A DNA stretch of 64,000 nucleotides from Oryzias latipes (Eukaryota > Chordata > Actinopteri > Beloniformes > Adrianichthyidae), in contig NC_019872.2 in assembly GCF_002234675.1 (NCBI RefSeq), positions 9,502,950 to 9,566,949 on the forward strand, given 5' to 3'. How positions within the stretch are numbered: the first letter of the stretch is position 1; each line of letters starts with the position of its first letter. This document shows, piece by piece, positions 11,660 to 22,458 of this stretch. The position numbers and the translations under genes were made by a program. Under the pieces are notes generated by a model, which searched no databases, was not told where the DNA came from, and saw nothing but the letters and a program-made list of their open reading frames with translations.

Positions 11660-12387
11660 AGCGGTTTTGTTTGATTGAAAATTTTCCAAAACTTTACAAA
11701 AAACATTATCAAACTTGAATTCAAAGGAACCTTTGGTAAAAAAAAAAAAACAAGCAAGATTTGACTCTAAGTAATAAATGTAAAGTCAGGCTCATTAATA
11801 CAGAACAATACTTTAAACAATAGAATTTTATATTATTAATATAATACAATAATGGAATATTGAAGTAACAACAATAAAAAGTAACATTACAAATATTTTT
11901 CTCCTATGAAGGATAACTGTGACAAAGTTGTGTATGCTACGACAATTCTATGAATATCATATATCTAAAACAATCCAAAGCTTGCGGCCTACACTAAATA
12001 GATAAAGGTTAATTATCATTATAATTATAATAATTATTTTTATAATTAGGTTATTATTTTAACTTTTTTGTTTTGCCCATTGTTGTAATAATAGGCCTTT
12101 TAGCTTTTGCTAGACTAGAAAAGATGTTATAGTATGGTTTCTTTTGAAAAAAAAAGTTTCACATCAATATTTTAACAAACTAAAGGTACATAAATGTATT
12201 TTTTATGATTTTTTTGCAGATCAAAAAATAATAAATTAAAATGGTAAATTAACAAAACTTGCGACCGCTTTTATCAAGAGATGGCAGGAATACTTTGAGA
12301 ATCACCAGAATCCCACCAACACACATTCAACTGAAGGAGCAGAGGTTAGGAACCCAACAGGCCAGACACCCAAACTGAAGACACAGA
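11660..12387. other. AT-rich spacer, nothing recognised
   Basis: No gene or repeat that I can name. It contains ATTATAATAATT-rich text around 12010-12050. Confidence 0.45.
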
Positions 12388-13080
12388 GGTTCAAATTAAA
12401 TCAAATCAATCTTTATTTATATTGCACTTTTCATATAGAACATAACACAAAGTGCTTTCCACCAGAACAACCACATAAAACAAGCACAACAATATAAAAA
12501 TAAAGCCCCCATTCCCACCCCGACCCACACAGAACCCCTAAACCCATTCACACCTCCCACTTCCTAAATGATGGAGATAAGCATTTGGGAAAGAGGCTAA
12601 GCAAAAAAAAAGAAGGTTGGTGTATATGTTAATATTTGGAACTTCATCTCTGTACATAGCTGCACAGACAGCCAGATGCAGCATCACAGGCGGGGACCCA
12701 GCAATGCAGGTCCCCATGTAGAGCCACAGCGGCTTAACAGTAGCTGACACAGAGGGAGAGGATGCAACTGAGAAAGCTCTGGAAAATAAAAAGTAACCAT
12801 AATCAGTAAAAGAAAGACATAATTTACAATAGAATTTGAAATAAGGAATATTAAAAGGAATTATTAATAGTCTTGTGTAAAATCATAGAATATAATAAAG
12901 TGTATAAATTAATATATACAAAATAAAATAAATTTTTTAAAAAGGTAAAATTAGCTAAAAGCCAGGTTAAACATAGTTCTTGAGCCTTTTCTGAAAAACA
13001 GCAATGCTCTCTGCAAGTCTCAAGTCCTCTGGCAGACCGTTCATAAACGAGGGCCATATTGCTGAAAAGATGCTTCTTCG
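12388..13080. repeat. Teleost interspersed repeat, second copy
   Basis: Starts with AAATTAAATCAAATCAATCT and TTTATTTATATTGCACTTTT, like the repeat at 2869. It ends in a stretch that resembles the widespread fish line 'CAAGTCCTCTGGCAGACCGT'. Probably a non-LTR-derived repeat; the right edge is approximate. Confidence 0.45.
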
Positions 13081-13830
13081 TAGGTCGTCAAAAAGCTCCT
13101 TGGTGGCATGACACTGGTTGTTGATGAGTTTAGCCCAGAGTATCCCAAGTCTGCTGGGATGACGCTGTATTGAATTATAAGTTTTCGGGACTTCACATAG
13201 CTGTCAAGGACAATGTCTCTGAGAAGAAATATGACCAGATGGAAGGAAAACAATGAAAGCTTTAAGGAATCTGACAAAGTCTACTGAATATTCACTGCAG
13301 CTCTTTGTAAGTTGCTAAATGTTTCATTTTAGCTGAAGGAAGAAGAGTTCTCATCTCTCCCTAGTCCTTCCTATCACATGAAAAAAAACCTTTTTACATC
13401 AGTGTTTCTGTTGATTTACTGAAACTCAGTATTTGAGCAATAGACAGTCACAGTTTTTCTGCTCCAGCCGACCTCAGAAATAATGGCGAGGGATATCTTA
13501 ACTGTGATACCACCTGTGACTCAAACTGTTATTAAGTAGATCTGACATAACTGGTAATTAAAGTCAAAGGGTCCACAATGTAATTTCTGTTTTTACAATA
13601 TCTATGATATATGGCAAAAAAAACTTTTTTTATGAGCACACAACCTTACAGAACCTAATATAAAGACAAGCAAAACCTTAAATAGATCAAGAATCCATCT
13701 TAAAAAAAACATTATTCACAAAATAATTGAGTAAAAGTAATATCCATGATGTTAAAATAAGATACCCACAGATTATTAACAACCTCACAAAATTAAATTT
13801 TAATATTTACGAGTTAAAAGTCAAAAGTCA
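13081..13830. other. Spacer downstream of OR at 13831
   Basis: Non-coding and AT-rich; nothing recognised. Confidence 0.4.
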
Positions 13831-14826
13831 TTAACTCCTTAAAACTTTTCTTTTGCTATTTTGAATCCCAAGTTGGTTTCTTCTAAACAGTTTCTTTATA
13901 GCATTGAGGACATCTTCTGTCTTAAAGGAGTAAACAATAGGATTTAACAGAGCTGGGATGGTGTGTGCCAAACAGGAGTTTATTATCCTGGTGTTGGGAT
14001 TTAGGCTAGAAACTACTGCACTGATGTTGGTGAACAGCAAAGGTATAAAAAAAGTTGCTGCAAGAATAATGTGTGATGAACATGTTTTTAGTGCTTTGAG
14101 TCGCTCTGCTGTTGACACAATCCTGCTTAGAGCAATGGCGATGCAGGCATAAGTGATACCTATAAGTATTAGAGGAATGCAGAGCACTAAAAGGAAGGCA
14201 ACGTATGCCATTATGTCATTTATAGAGTTGTCATTGCAAGCAAGCTGAAATATTGGTCCATGGTCACAATAAAAACTTTGCACCTCTAGTGAACCACAGA
14301 AAGACAGACGATTGAGAAGCCCAACTGTAGATGACCACAGTGCTATCAAAGCCAACCACATACACAGCAGAATCACAGCAACAGATCTCTTAGACACGAT
14401 GCTATGGTACCTCAATGGGAAGCAGATTGCCACAAATCTGTCATAGGCCATACAGGTAAGAGTCCATGACTGTAAACTGCCAAAGAACATAACAAAAAAC
14501 ATGTTGCTTAAACAAGCCTCGTACAAAATAGATCTCCTGTCGAACAAAAATGTGTCCAAGAGTTTTGGGATAAGAGCTGTGCTTCCACACAGATCTATCA
14601 AAGCCAAGTTGAACACAATCATGTATTTGGGAGAATGAAGAGTCCTCACCAAGCAGATAACTGAGAGGAGAAAGACATTTCCAATAACAGTCATTACATA
14701 GACAAAACACAAGAAAACATAAAAATACTGAGTGTGAGGAATGTTGGAAAACCCACTGATGTAGAATTTTTCTGGCCGAACAAATGTGATGTTCAAAACC
14801 ACTCTGGCTCTTTTTTCGTCAACCAT
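13831..14826 (-). CDS. Olfactory receptor, complete, 331 aa
   Basis: Complete intronless odorant receptor of a second subfamily. Landmarks: N-glycosylation site N12-I-T; TM1 with G49-N50; LHSPKY (63-68) before TM2; C105 before TM3; MAYDRFVAICFPLRY with AYDR at 127-130; loop-2 cysteines in LSFCGS, FYCDHG and LACND; TM5 ITYACI; KALKTCSSHI into TM6; TM7 LLNPIVYSFKT with NPIVY at 295-299. The ATG at 14826 is chosen because the frame stays open further upstream but without a good ATG, and the copies at 31420 and 43942 share this position. Role by family: odorant GPCR. The N-terminal half is almost identical to 31420-32409, but from TM4 onward the two differ clearly, a mosaic pattern that suggests gene conversion. 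Confidence 0.96.
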   Translation of the reverse strand: MVDEKRARVVLNITFVRPEKFYISGFSNIPHTQYFYVFLCFVYVMTVIGNVFLLSVICLVRTLHSPKYMIVFNLALIDLCGSTALIPKLLDTFLFDRRSILYEACLSNMFFVMFFGSLQSWTLTCMAYDRFVAICFPLRYHSIVSKRSVAVILLCMWLALIALWSSTVGLLNRLSFCGSLEVQSFYCDHGPIFQLACNDNSINDIMAYVAFLLVLCIPLILIGITYACIAIALSRIVSTAERLKALKTCSSHIILAATFFIPLLFTNISAVVSSLNPNTRIINSCLAHTIPALLNPIVYSFKTEDVLNAIKKLFRRNQLGIQNSKRKVLRS

Positions 14827-15073
14827 TTCTTGGATAAAAGGAGACCTTGGAGCTGAATGAAAACTGCAACAAAAGATAATCGTTGCCTGAGCTAACCCCA
14901 AACTGCAGCAGAGCGGAGCATGAAAGCATGGTCTGTGTTTGACAGTTTTTATGTTCTGTCGTGGTGTAAAAAAAGCGTAGTGACAACAACTTTAATGATG
15001 CTCAGTGATTGGCATCTCATTAGATGATGCAACTGGCAGAACTAACAAATTAGAAAAGAGAAAAAAAAAAGTA
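14827..15073 (-). promoter_or_regulatory. Conserved upstream region of OR at 13831
   Basis: About 250 bp that match the upstream regions of the ORs at 31420 and 43942 and, more weakly, the flank of the OR pseudogene (55613-55830). Conservation in the decayed copy, which lacks the transposon present in the others, shows the block is ancestral. It is the best promoter or 5' exon candidate for this subfamily. No factor site is claimed. Confidence 0.4.
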
Positions 15074-15499
15074 GGGGAGACCGGGGACAGTGGTAACACG
15101 GGTCAGTTCTAACATTTGCAATTTCACCAATCAGGACCAAGTGAGAGTCATCTGATTCACACTACACATGGTTAATTTAGTTCCTAGTCTGAACATGAAA
15201 ATATACATGTCTTTCAGCAAACACAGCTACATTTACAAACTAAAATGTTATTGTAAGGTAAGAACTTTATTTATTTTTTTACTCACAAAATCTTTGTAAT
15301 TACGTATCTTGCTTTGCAGTTGAACTTATCAAACATGTATCCTGTTAATTATATTAATATTTAGCTTTCTTTCATTCAAGTTGGGCGATTCAATGTTTTA
15401 GATTTTAGTAGTATTGTGAGCTTCATCCTCACTAATCTACTTAGGAGCAGATGTAACACACCTGCCTGGGGGCAGTTCTGAAAATGTGACAATTGACTC
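15074..15499. mobile_element. MITE-like DNA element with GGGG...CCCC ends
   Basis: Begins GGGGAGACCGGGGACAGTGG and, after about 425 bp, ends near CAATTGACTCC. The shorter-lived copy at 32655-33046 ends cleanly in CAATTGACCCC. The imperfect terminal inverted repeat has the consensus GGGWCARTKGTWACAY. It sits about 250 bp upstream of the OR start. A pogo/Tigger-type transposase scrap lies nearby at 15694, so this may be a non-autonomous pogo relative; that link is inference. Confidence 0.45.
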
Positions 15500-15693
15500 C
15501 AAATAAGTCTAAGTAAAGTGTATGAGTAAAATGGATTTAATAAAGCATTTATTTAGTTACTGAGATTCTGGCAGAGAACGAATTGCAGAGGTGTGCCTCT
15601 TGACATTCTAAATAATGTGTCCAGCGATGTAAAAGCCCAGGGAAAGGCAATGTCAATACATTACATATCTGTCATGGTAAAACAGCACTTGCA

Positions 15694-15885
15694 GTGGTAG
15701 AAACAACAAAGAGAATACAAGCTAGATGCCAGTGTTGTGGCATTTGGCCATATAATCCAGCCATATTTGAGAAATTGGATTTTGCAGATGCACAACTAAC
15801 AAATTGTCCAGGTCAAGCTTTTCAACTACAGATTCTGACCAAGCTTGTGCCCCGTTTGCCACTCAAAAGCTTCTGCTCCTACTAA
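15694..15885 (+). pseudogene. pogo/Tigger-type transposase fragment
   Basis: A 63-codon open stretch contains GIWPYNPAIFEKLDFADAQ, which matches the C-terminal part of pogo/Tigger DDE transposases, where a 'TGIxPFNPxxF...DF' line is typical. No catalytic domain is present in this frame. The family call rests on this one motif. Confidence 0.5.
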
Positions 15886-16140
15886 TGAGCAACCTTTTGC
15901 TCCAACCAGCAACCAAGGATCTGCTTTAGGAGTGCCATTCAACTGTCACCACTGTCTATCTTACACGGACACTGACTAGAAACCTACAACCACCCTTACG
16001 CATGCCCACATGTTCACTTATTTAAGACTTTGCATGCTAGACTCATTATTTTTTAATTTTTTTAACTTTTTTTTATCACAGTGTTGGATAAAACACCTAA
16101 TCCAGCCACTAGTTGGCCCTAGCCAGAATGAGCCAGGATC
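15886..16140. other. Junction between pogo remnant and Gypsy fossil
   Basis: T-rich tract near 16048-16075, then short text of unclear origin; no gene. Confidence 0.3.
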
Positions 16141-17566
16141 TCATTGTGTCAGTCCCAAGCTCGGATAAATACAGAGGATTGTGTCAGGAGCGTTGTCGAT
16201 GACACGGGTGGGTGGAGGGAAAGCGGACGGCGGGCACAGAGGACTGTCCACAACAGGTTTGATTTGCGAGACATGGAATGAAGGGTGTGCCTTGAGAGCC
16301 GCCGGTATTTTTAGACGGACACAGGAAGGATTAATGATCCTGTCAATCTCGTAGGGTCCAATGTACCGTGGAACCAGTTTCAGAGAGGTGGCTTGGAGGG
16401 GGATGTTTCCGTTCTGAGAGCCAGACCCTCTGTCCAGGCTGGTAAGTGGGTCCCAGCACCCTGTGTCGATTGGCATTGCGGGCGGCAGTTGCTCTCCTTG
16501 GTGCGGAGGAGAGCAGCCTTGGTATGGCGCCAGACGCGTTGGCAACGCTGGAGGTGTTGTTGGACTGACGGCAGCGCCAAATCGAATTCCTGGGATGGAA
16601 ACAGAGGTGGTGAGTACCCGAGGGTGGCCTCAAATGGAGACACCCCAGTAGCGGAGGAAGGATGAGCGTTGTGAGCGTACTCAATCCCAACCAGAAACTT
16701 GGACCAGTCGTTGTGATTTTGTGCCGCCAGACAACGGAGGGCCGCCTCCAGCTCCGGATTGGCCCTCTCGGCTTGGCCGTTGGACTGAGGATGATAGCCA
16801 GACGTGAGACTGACCGATGCTCCGAGGGTGGAGCAAAAGGCCTTCCAGACTTGCGAGACAAATTGGGGTCCCCGGTCAGATACAATATCTGACGGGATGC
16901 CATGGTGACGGAACACAAAGTTGACCAGGGTGTTAGCGGTTTCAGTGGTGGTGGGTAGTTGAGGAAGGGGAATAAAATGAGCCATCTTAGACAACCGGTC
17001 AATAGTGGTGAATATGATAGTGTTACCATGAGAGAGTGGCAGACCAGTGACGAAATCAACTGCGAGATGAGACCAGGGGCGACTAGGAGCGGGTAGTGGT
17101 TGGAGTAGTCCAGCTGGAGCAGAGTTCGAAGACTTTGAGCGGGTGCAGGTGGTACAGGCCGCAATGTACTCATGAACGTCTTTCTCCAGAGAAGGCCAGT
17201 AAAACCTCTTACGGATGAAGCTGATAGTCCGATAAACCCCGCCGTGACAGGACACCTTAGAGGCATTTCCCCAAGAAATGAGCTCGGATTGGAGGGAAGA
17301 TGGGACAAACAGAGTTCCTCTAGGACAGGGGTGCTCATTACGTCGATCGCGATCGACCGGTCGATCCTCAAGGACATGAGGGTAGATCGCGGGCCAGAAA
17401 AGATAAAAAAAAAAAAAGTACTTCTTAAAAATCCACGAGCCAATTAAAATCCTCACCGAGAAGTACGGGAGATGATTGACATGCAGAATGGCCAATCGGA
17501 CATCCTCTGATGCATACGTCACTGCAGTATTGTGTTTAAATTCACTAAGCGCAAACTCTGTCATCA

Positions 17567-19091
17567 CACTGCAAAAAAGAAAAGTTCGTAGAACTTAAAA
17601 TTGTAAGGCAACAAACTTCGGTAAAATTTTGAGTTAAGGACCTAAACTCAATATTTTAAATTTTGTGTTGGAGTTTTCAAACTCATTTATCTAAGTTCTT
17701 CTAACTCAGTTGTAAGTTGTATGAACTTAAAAGTTCAAGTTGGATTAACTTTGAATCGTAATTTTGACCAACTCCGATGTAAATTACAGTTGCCTAAAAT
17801 GTCACGTAATCCTAACTCTGAATCTTAACTTTTCACAACTCAGGCTTAGATGTACAAACTTAAGTTTTTAGGCCGTAACAACTGTAAATTCCGATTATTG
17901 GTGACTTCGCCAAAGGTTGAAATAACTTAAATTTGAGTTTTAAGAGCACCTCTGTTCTTGACTTTGAATTCAGCTTTGTTATCACACATACTTTTTACCC
18001 TGCCACATTTCCATATTTCCACATGCAACCCAGATCTTTTCAAGATCATTGGGGCACAGGTGAGCAGTTACAGCTCACCTGCATGTGTGCAGCAGGACAA
18101 ATATGTCCATACTCTATCACTGCAACAATAGGATGGTCACTTCTCTTCACAGCTCTCTAACTCAAGGTGTGGGAATCAACACTTCCCATGAGTCATAGTT
18201 GCCATGGGCGGGGCTAAGGCCCGGTTCACCAAAACGTTGTTTACAAAATGGCTGAAGCCCTGGGGGTGTTCCAGAAAGCGGGTTATAGTTATAACGGTAA
18301 GTTTGAGGCTAAGGAAGTTGATAACCTCAGCTTTCAGTTCCAGTGTTTCAGGATATGCCAAGTTGCCGTAGCAACTCATGCTCTGAACATAACCTGGTCT
18401 GGAGCAGGTTTAGTTGAAGCTTAGTTTGTTTTCAGAGAGGTGAAGCAGCATGGCGTGTCCATTTGAAGATGATTTAGTGGATGAAAAAGCTCAGATAATA
18501 CTTTTTCCACCATGAGAGGGTGATAAGACCACGTAAGGATGTTGGAAAGATAAACTTTTTTACTTTGATCTAACTTAATTATTTGCTTCAGTTAAAATAA
18601 ATCATTTTTTTGTGTAGTCATCTTAAAAATAACATGTAGTTATCAGACAGTTATTTTACTTTCATTTAATTTAATTCAATTAAGTAGGTGTAACTTTGAT
18701 GCTGCTGTTAGATCGGCACCGCAAGGAATTGTGGGATACAACGTACTTTATGTACTTGCTAATACTTATGTCATTAAATAAGAGTTAAAACTTCTGCAGA
18801 CCCTTCTTGACAAACCACTCAATCAGTGGACAATGCCAACTCCAAAAGTTGGAATTCCCGCATTTCACAATTAAAAAAGATAAGTTCACAGAACTTTATC
18901 ACACTGTAATGAACTGCAACTTAGATATATAAGTACAGACAACTCAATAAATAATGTTGAACTGTACGACTACCTTAACTTGCTGAGCTGACTTAAATTG
19001 TTGAATTGATTAGTAGAACTTAGATTATATAGTTATTACAACATAAAAGATTTTGTTAAGTCAAAAAATTTAAGTTGGATTTATTACAGTG
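17567..19091. mobile_element. CACTA-like non-autonomous element, about 1.5 kb
   Basis: Ends are CACTGCAAAAAAGA on the left and TTATTACAGTG on the right, with CA on both outer sides as a possible 2-bp target duplication. The inner sequence is full of short AACTTAA/TTAAGTT motifs in both directions, the sub-terminal repeat pattern of EnSpm/CACTA elements. No transposase is seen. A sister-type element with CACTC ends lies at 49930-50711. Confidence 0.5.
18256..18440. repeat. Harbinger-like fragment (tentative)
   Basis: Contains GGGGGTGTTCCAGAAAGCGG and following text similar to the ends of teleost PIF/Harbinger MITEs, lying inside the CACTA-like element. No second end is fixed. Confidence 0.3.
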
Positions 19092-19381
19092 CAGAAAGTT
19101 GCTTTCTCCCCTGCGACACGTCAAGTCCCCGGCAGAAGATCACTCCGGACAATCGGAGTGTTTATTGAAGCAGCCCCGTGTCTGTCGTCCTGCTATCAGC
19201 TCTGCAGTTCTCGCCCGATAAATACGAGCTCATTAAGGAAGCTGTTTTGTCCGAGGCACGTGCTTCGTACGGAGCCAGCAGCGCCTTTGAAATGCCATGA
19301 TGCTCCCCCCATTGCACGGTTTGCAGCAGGGCATGATACGATGGTTGCTGCTTTCTGTCTTTGTAATAAAACGCCTCATCT

Positions 19382-20701
19382 GTTTTTTTGTTTTTTGTTT
19401 TTTTTAACTTGTCCTGTCCAACAGCTGGGCAGGCAGATGAGAACTGAGGGCCTCTTGTGTTGGACATATTTTACTTTAACAACAGGGGTTATTAATCTTC
19501 AGACAAACCAAAGGTATGTCTGAATAAACCCCTTTTGTAATTGAGGCCAAACTTGATTAATTTCAATCATGTTTGAAAATATTTGGCGTTGGACCGGACG
19601 GAAAAGGAAAGGAGGGAAGAAGAGAGAGGGATGTTAGAGAGAGGGGGGGATAGGAGGGTGATAATAGGAGGGGGGGGGGGGGGGGTAAGACCATGAAGCA
19701 GCATAAAGCAACAAGTTTACTGGATGTTTTCCATTACGGTAAGGTTTAAATGTAGAACAAATCTCAAAGGGCAGGGCCTGTCCACACACTCAAATGTTAT
19801 CAACACACCTGCTAACTGCAAAAATATCCACATGTCAACATGTACACAAAACAGATAGTGTTCACACACGCATACTTATGCCTTCAAACCAACTAGTGTG
19901 AAATATTTCATTCATTCAGTCATGCAAACTATTAGTGCAAAGGTGAGCTAACACCTGTGCTCAGGTGAGTAATTATGTTCTTCTAAAATGGATGGTGGAA
20001 TGTGAAAAGAAGGAGGGAGAGTGCCCAGCCATCCCCACACCAAGACCCCCGCCGCAGCAGCCGCGGCACCCAGAACCCCCCAACGCCACACGGCAGCAGG
20101 CAGAGAACAACTGCCACCCAGGCCGGGGCCAGCAGGACCGCCGCGAGCCAGAGAGCAGGGAGGCATGGCGGGAAAGAGAGTGCCGCCCCAGCCCAACCAG
20201 GGGAGCAGCCCCCCTGCCGCGCTGGGAGGGCCCAACGCAGGGCCCCACCCAAGAAGGGTCCCCACGGCCCCAGACGAGCACCCCATCACCACCCAGGAGT
20301 TCCGGGCATTCCCCCCCCCCAACCCCAGGTACGAGCCAGGACCCCCCAAGGGAGACCCGCTCCGCACTCCAGGCAGCCACCCATCCGGCCCACAGTTGGT
20401 CCAGGAAGGAGCAAGGCAGAGGCCAGCCGCCCCCGCCCAGGAGGGGAGCACCCCGGGGAAAAGGGGGGCCCACGAGGGGTGTTGTAAACATGGCCCGACC
20501 AGGCTCGGCCACAGTTGGAAATTTGGCGGGGCCCAGCGCTCAGGGGCAAGGACCAGAACCCACCCCACAGGAATACGGACACCCCCGGCTCAGGTGTGAT
20601 GTGAACCCTCAACCCGCACGGAGAGAGCACCGCTGGGCCCAGGAAACCGGCACCCAGGGGACACGGACGCCGTTGCCAAGGGCCCAGTACCCCCCACCAG
20701 A
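19382..20701 (-). mobile_element. GC-rich poly(A) retroposon, minus-strand copy
   Basis: Reverse-complement match to the retroposons at 25672, 38209 and 52635. The left edge is an interrupted T-run (the poly(A) tail), then TTGTCCTGTCCAACAGCTGG, the AATAAAG-type 3' region, a pyrimidine/purine-rich strand-biased tract with a G17 run near 19670-19686, and a very GC-rich body. Homology stops at about 20701, inside the element relative to the longest copy, as expected of 5' truncation. The LINE at 20702 starts right there, head to head. No clear target duplication was found for this copy. Confidence 0.6.
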
Positions 20702-22458
20702 GTGTGAGTTGACACTGTAGCAGGAACCCTCCACAGGTTTCAACATTTCCCGGTTCTGGGTTATACAGCAGGACGCGTGGCGTGCCTCTCTGCGAATACA
20801 ACTATCTTCAAATTACTTAAAAAGTTGATTTTTCTCCAAAAAAGAGAGCTGACCATGCCCCCGAAGAAACCCCAGGAATATGAAGATCTCAAAAAGTCTC
20901 TTGACATTATTCAAGAAACGCTGAAAAGTTTTATGGATCAAGTGTCGGCTAAGCTAACACCGCTCTGGGATATGATGGAAGAGTTCCGAAGATTTCGGGC
21001 TCAAAACGAGCAGCGAGAAAACCGGGTCGAGATTCTGGAGAAAAGACTGGACGATGTGGAACAGCAAGTAAGGATGAATAATGTCATTCTCACTGGAGTA
21101 CCAATCAAGCCTCGAGCGAAGCTGAATGCAGCTGGAGCTAGCACTAATGCTAGCGCTAGCGTAGCTAGCAGTTCTAATACGGAGTTTGGTGCAGCGACGC
21201 TGGAACAGCAAATACATTCATTTCTCACATCTAAAGGGATTTCCCTGGATCTCAATACTATCGAGACCTGCCACCTGCTCCCCAGGAGAAAGGAGACGGA
21301 TAAACCAGCGATCCTCATCAGGTTTGTGAATCTCAAACACAAGCTAGCTCTGATGAATCAACGCAAAAATCTCAGAAGATCTGCTGTTTATCTGAACGAC
21401 CATCTGACCAGAAGGAATGCTGAAATCTCAAAACATGCACGGCTTCTCAGGAAGCGTAAGCAGATTGAGAACACTTGGGTTAAAGGCTGCAGGATTCACG
21501 TCAAACCACTCGGTCCAGAGGACCGGGCCAAGGTTCTGGTCGTGAACACTATGAAGGACTTTGAGAAGTGCTTGATTACGGTTGTCTGAAACAACGTGGA
21601 GTAATAAATCAAAGAGCCAAATAATTTCAAGAAATATTCAACTTTCACCGCAGCTGATATCAGCTGAAGAAGGATATGGACCTGAATCTAATGTCTGAAG
21701 ACATAACATGGAAGAAAACTATTAACTGTTTAAACCAAGAAAATCGGCTGTTATCAGTAAAAGAAGAAATGCCAACCTTGGACAATTCGACAGTTTATGG
21801 ACCCTTTTTATTTTTCCCCTACAGCATTACTTTATTATATAAAAAAATAAAATAAAAATACAAAAAATATATATATATAAAAAGAGTAAAACAAATGATT
21901 AATCACTTTTGAAAATTGTTAAATTGATTGACTTTTGATGATATTACTTCACTAGCTCCTAAAATTGATAAATTGATTCAAAAATCTTTCCTAATGTAGC
22001 ATAACTTTGCACATGTTTTTAACTTTTGATACTTGATGAAATTTTGCTATGAAAATTCCTGAAACAGTGTTGTGTCTATTTTACTGATATAGTATTATTT
22101 TTTAAAGCATATGAATGACTTTTAAAAGCAACGTTAGTTATTTTTGACGTAGTACTAAACTAATTCATCTTTGGCATCTGCTTTATTGATACCTTATGAT
22201 TGTTAATTCTGTCTGATAAAACCTAGGAACCGGATATTGATAAATCATGTAATAAAATGGTTATAGTATAACGGGGTGGGATTATATAAGTTTGCTTCCT
22301 TCCACTCCCTTTCAAGCAATATTTATTAATTATGTCTAATTATCCTAAGTTTGATTAGTTACTGTATGAATGTATAACTGATGATTATATTGTTTTTGTG
22401 TATTATTTCTATTTTGATTGCTTGAAATAAACCATTTCAAATCAAAATCAAAATCAAA
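20702..22458 (+). mobile_element. ORF1-only LINE, L1/Tx1 type
   Basis: Holds a 5' leader, one ORF1 gene (20855-21589), about 870 bp of 3' sequence and a tail of TCAAAA units at 22435-22458 after AATAAACC. There is no endonuclease or reverse transcriptase between ORF1 and the tail. So it is either an internally deleted LINE or a member of an ORF1-only family like mammalian HAL1. The 5' edge is set by where the neighbouring retroposon homology ends. It abuts the gag side of Gypsy fossil 1. Confidence 0.65.
20855..21589 (+). CDS. LINE ORF1 protein, 244 aa
   Basis: Intact open frame with an ATG at 20855 in an acceptable context (ACCATGC). The frame also extends upstream from a GTG, which is not used. 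Residues about 5-75 are heptad-rich and charged, a likely coiled coil. NNVILTGVP (about 76-83) opens an RNA-binding fold, interrupted by an Ala/Ser-rich linker (about 92-110). Residues about 115-244 match the C-terminal nucleic-acid-binding domain of L1/Tx1-type ORF1 proteins (FP-domain style), with LTRRNAEISKHARLLRK and NTWVKGCRIHVKP. By family it binds LINE RNA and acts as a chaperone in retrotransposition. It is unusual that the frame is whole although the polymerase ORF is absent. Confidence 0.75.
   Translation: MPPKKPQEYEDLKKSLDIIQETLKSFMDQVSAKLTPLWDMMEEFRRFRAQNEQRENRVEILEKRLDDVEQQVRMNNVILTGVPIKPRAKLNAAGASTNASASVASSSNTEFGAATLEQQIHSFLTSKGISLDLNTIETCHLLPRRKETDKPAILIRFVNLKHKLALMNQRKNLRRSAVYLNDHLTRRNAEISKHARLLRKRKQIENTWVKGCRIHVKPLGPEDRAKVLVVNTMKDFEKCLITVV

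Larger units (their letters stand above)
17326..19385. mobile_element. hAT element piece in the Gypsy fossil
   Basis: Starts with CAGGGGTGCTCATTACG and the palindromic CGATCGCGATCGACC line, the terminal text of a well-known teleost hAT group. It begins inside Gypsy integrase-side sequence, so it inserted later. It is split by the CACTA-like element at 17567-19091 and resumes with a GC-richer stretch (19092-19380). The opposite end was not found, so only one edge is firm. No transposase is recognised. Confidence 0.5.

Noticed and set aside
19948-20720. Long proline-rich frames next to the LINE
   Set aside because: Same GC-rich retroposon in reverse orientation; not a separate gene.
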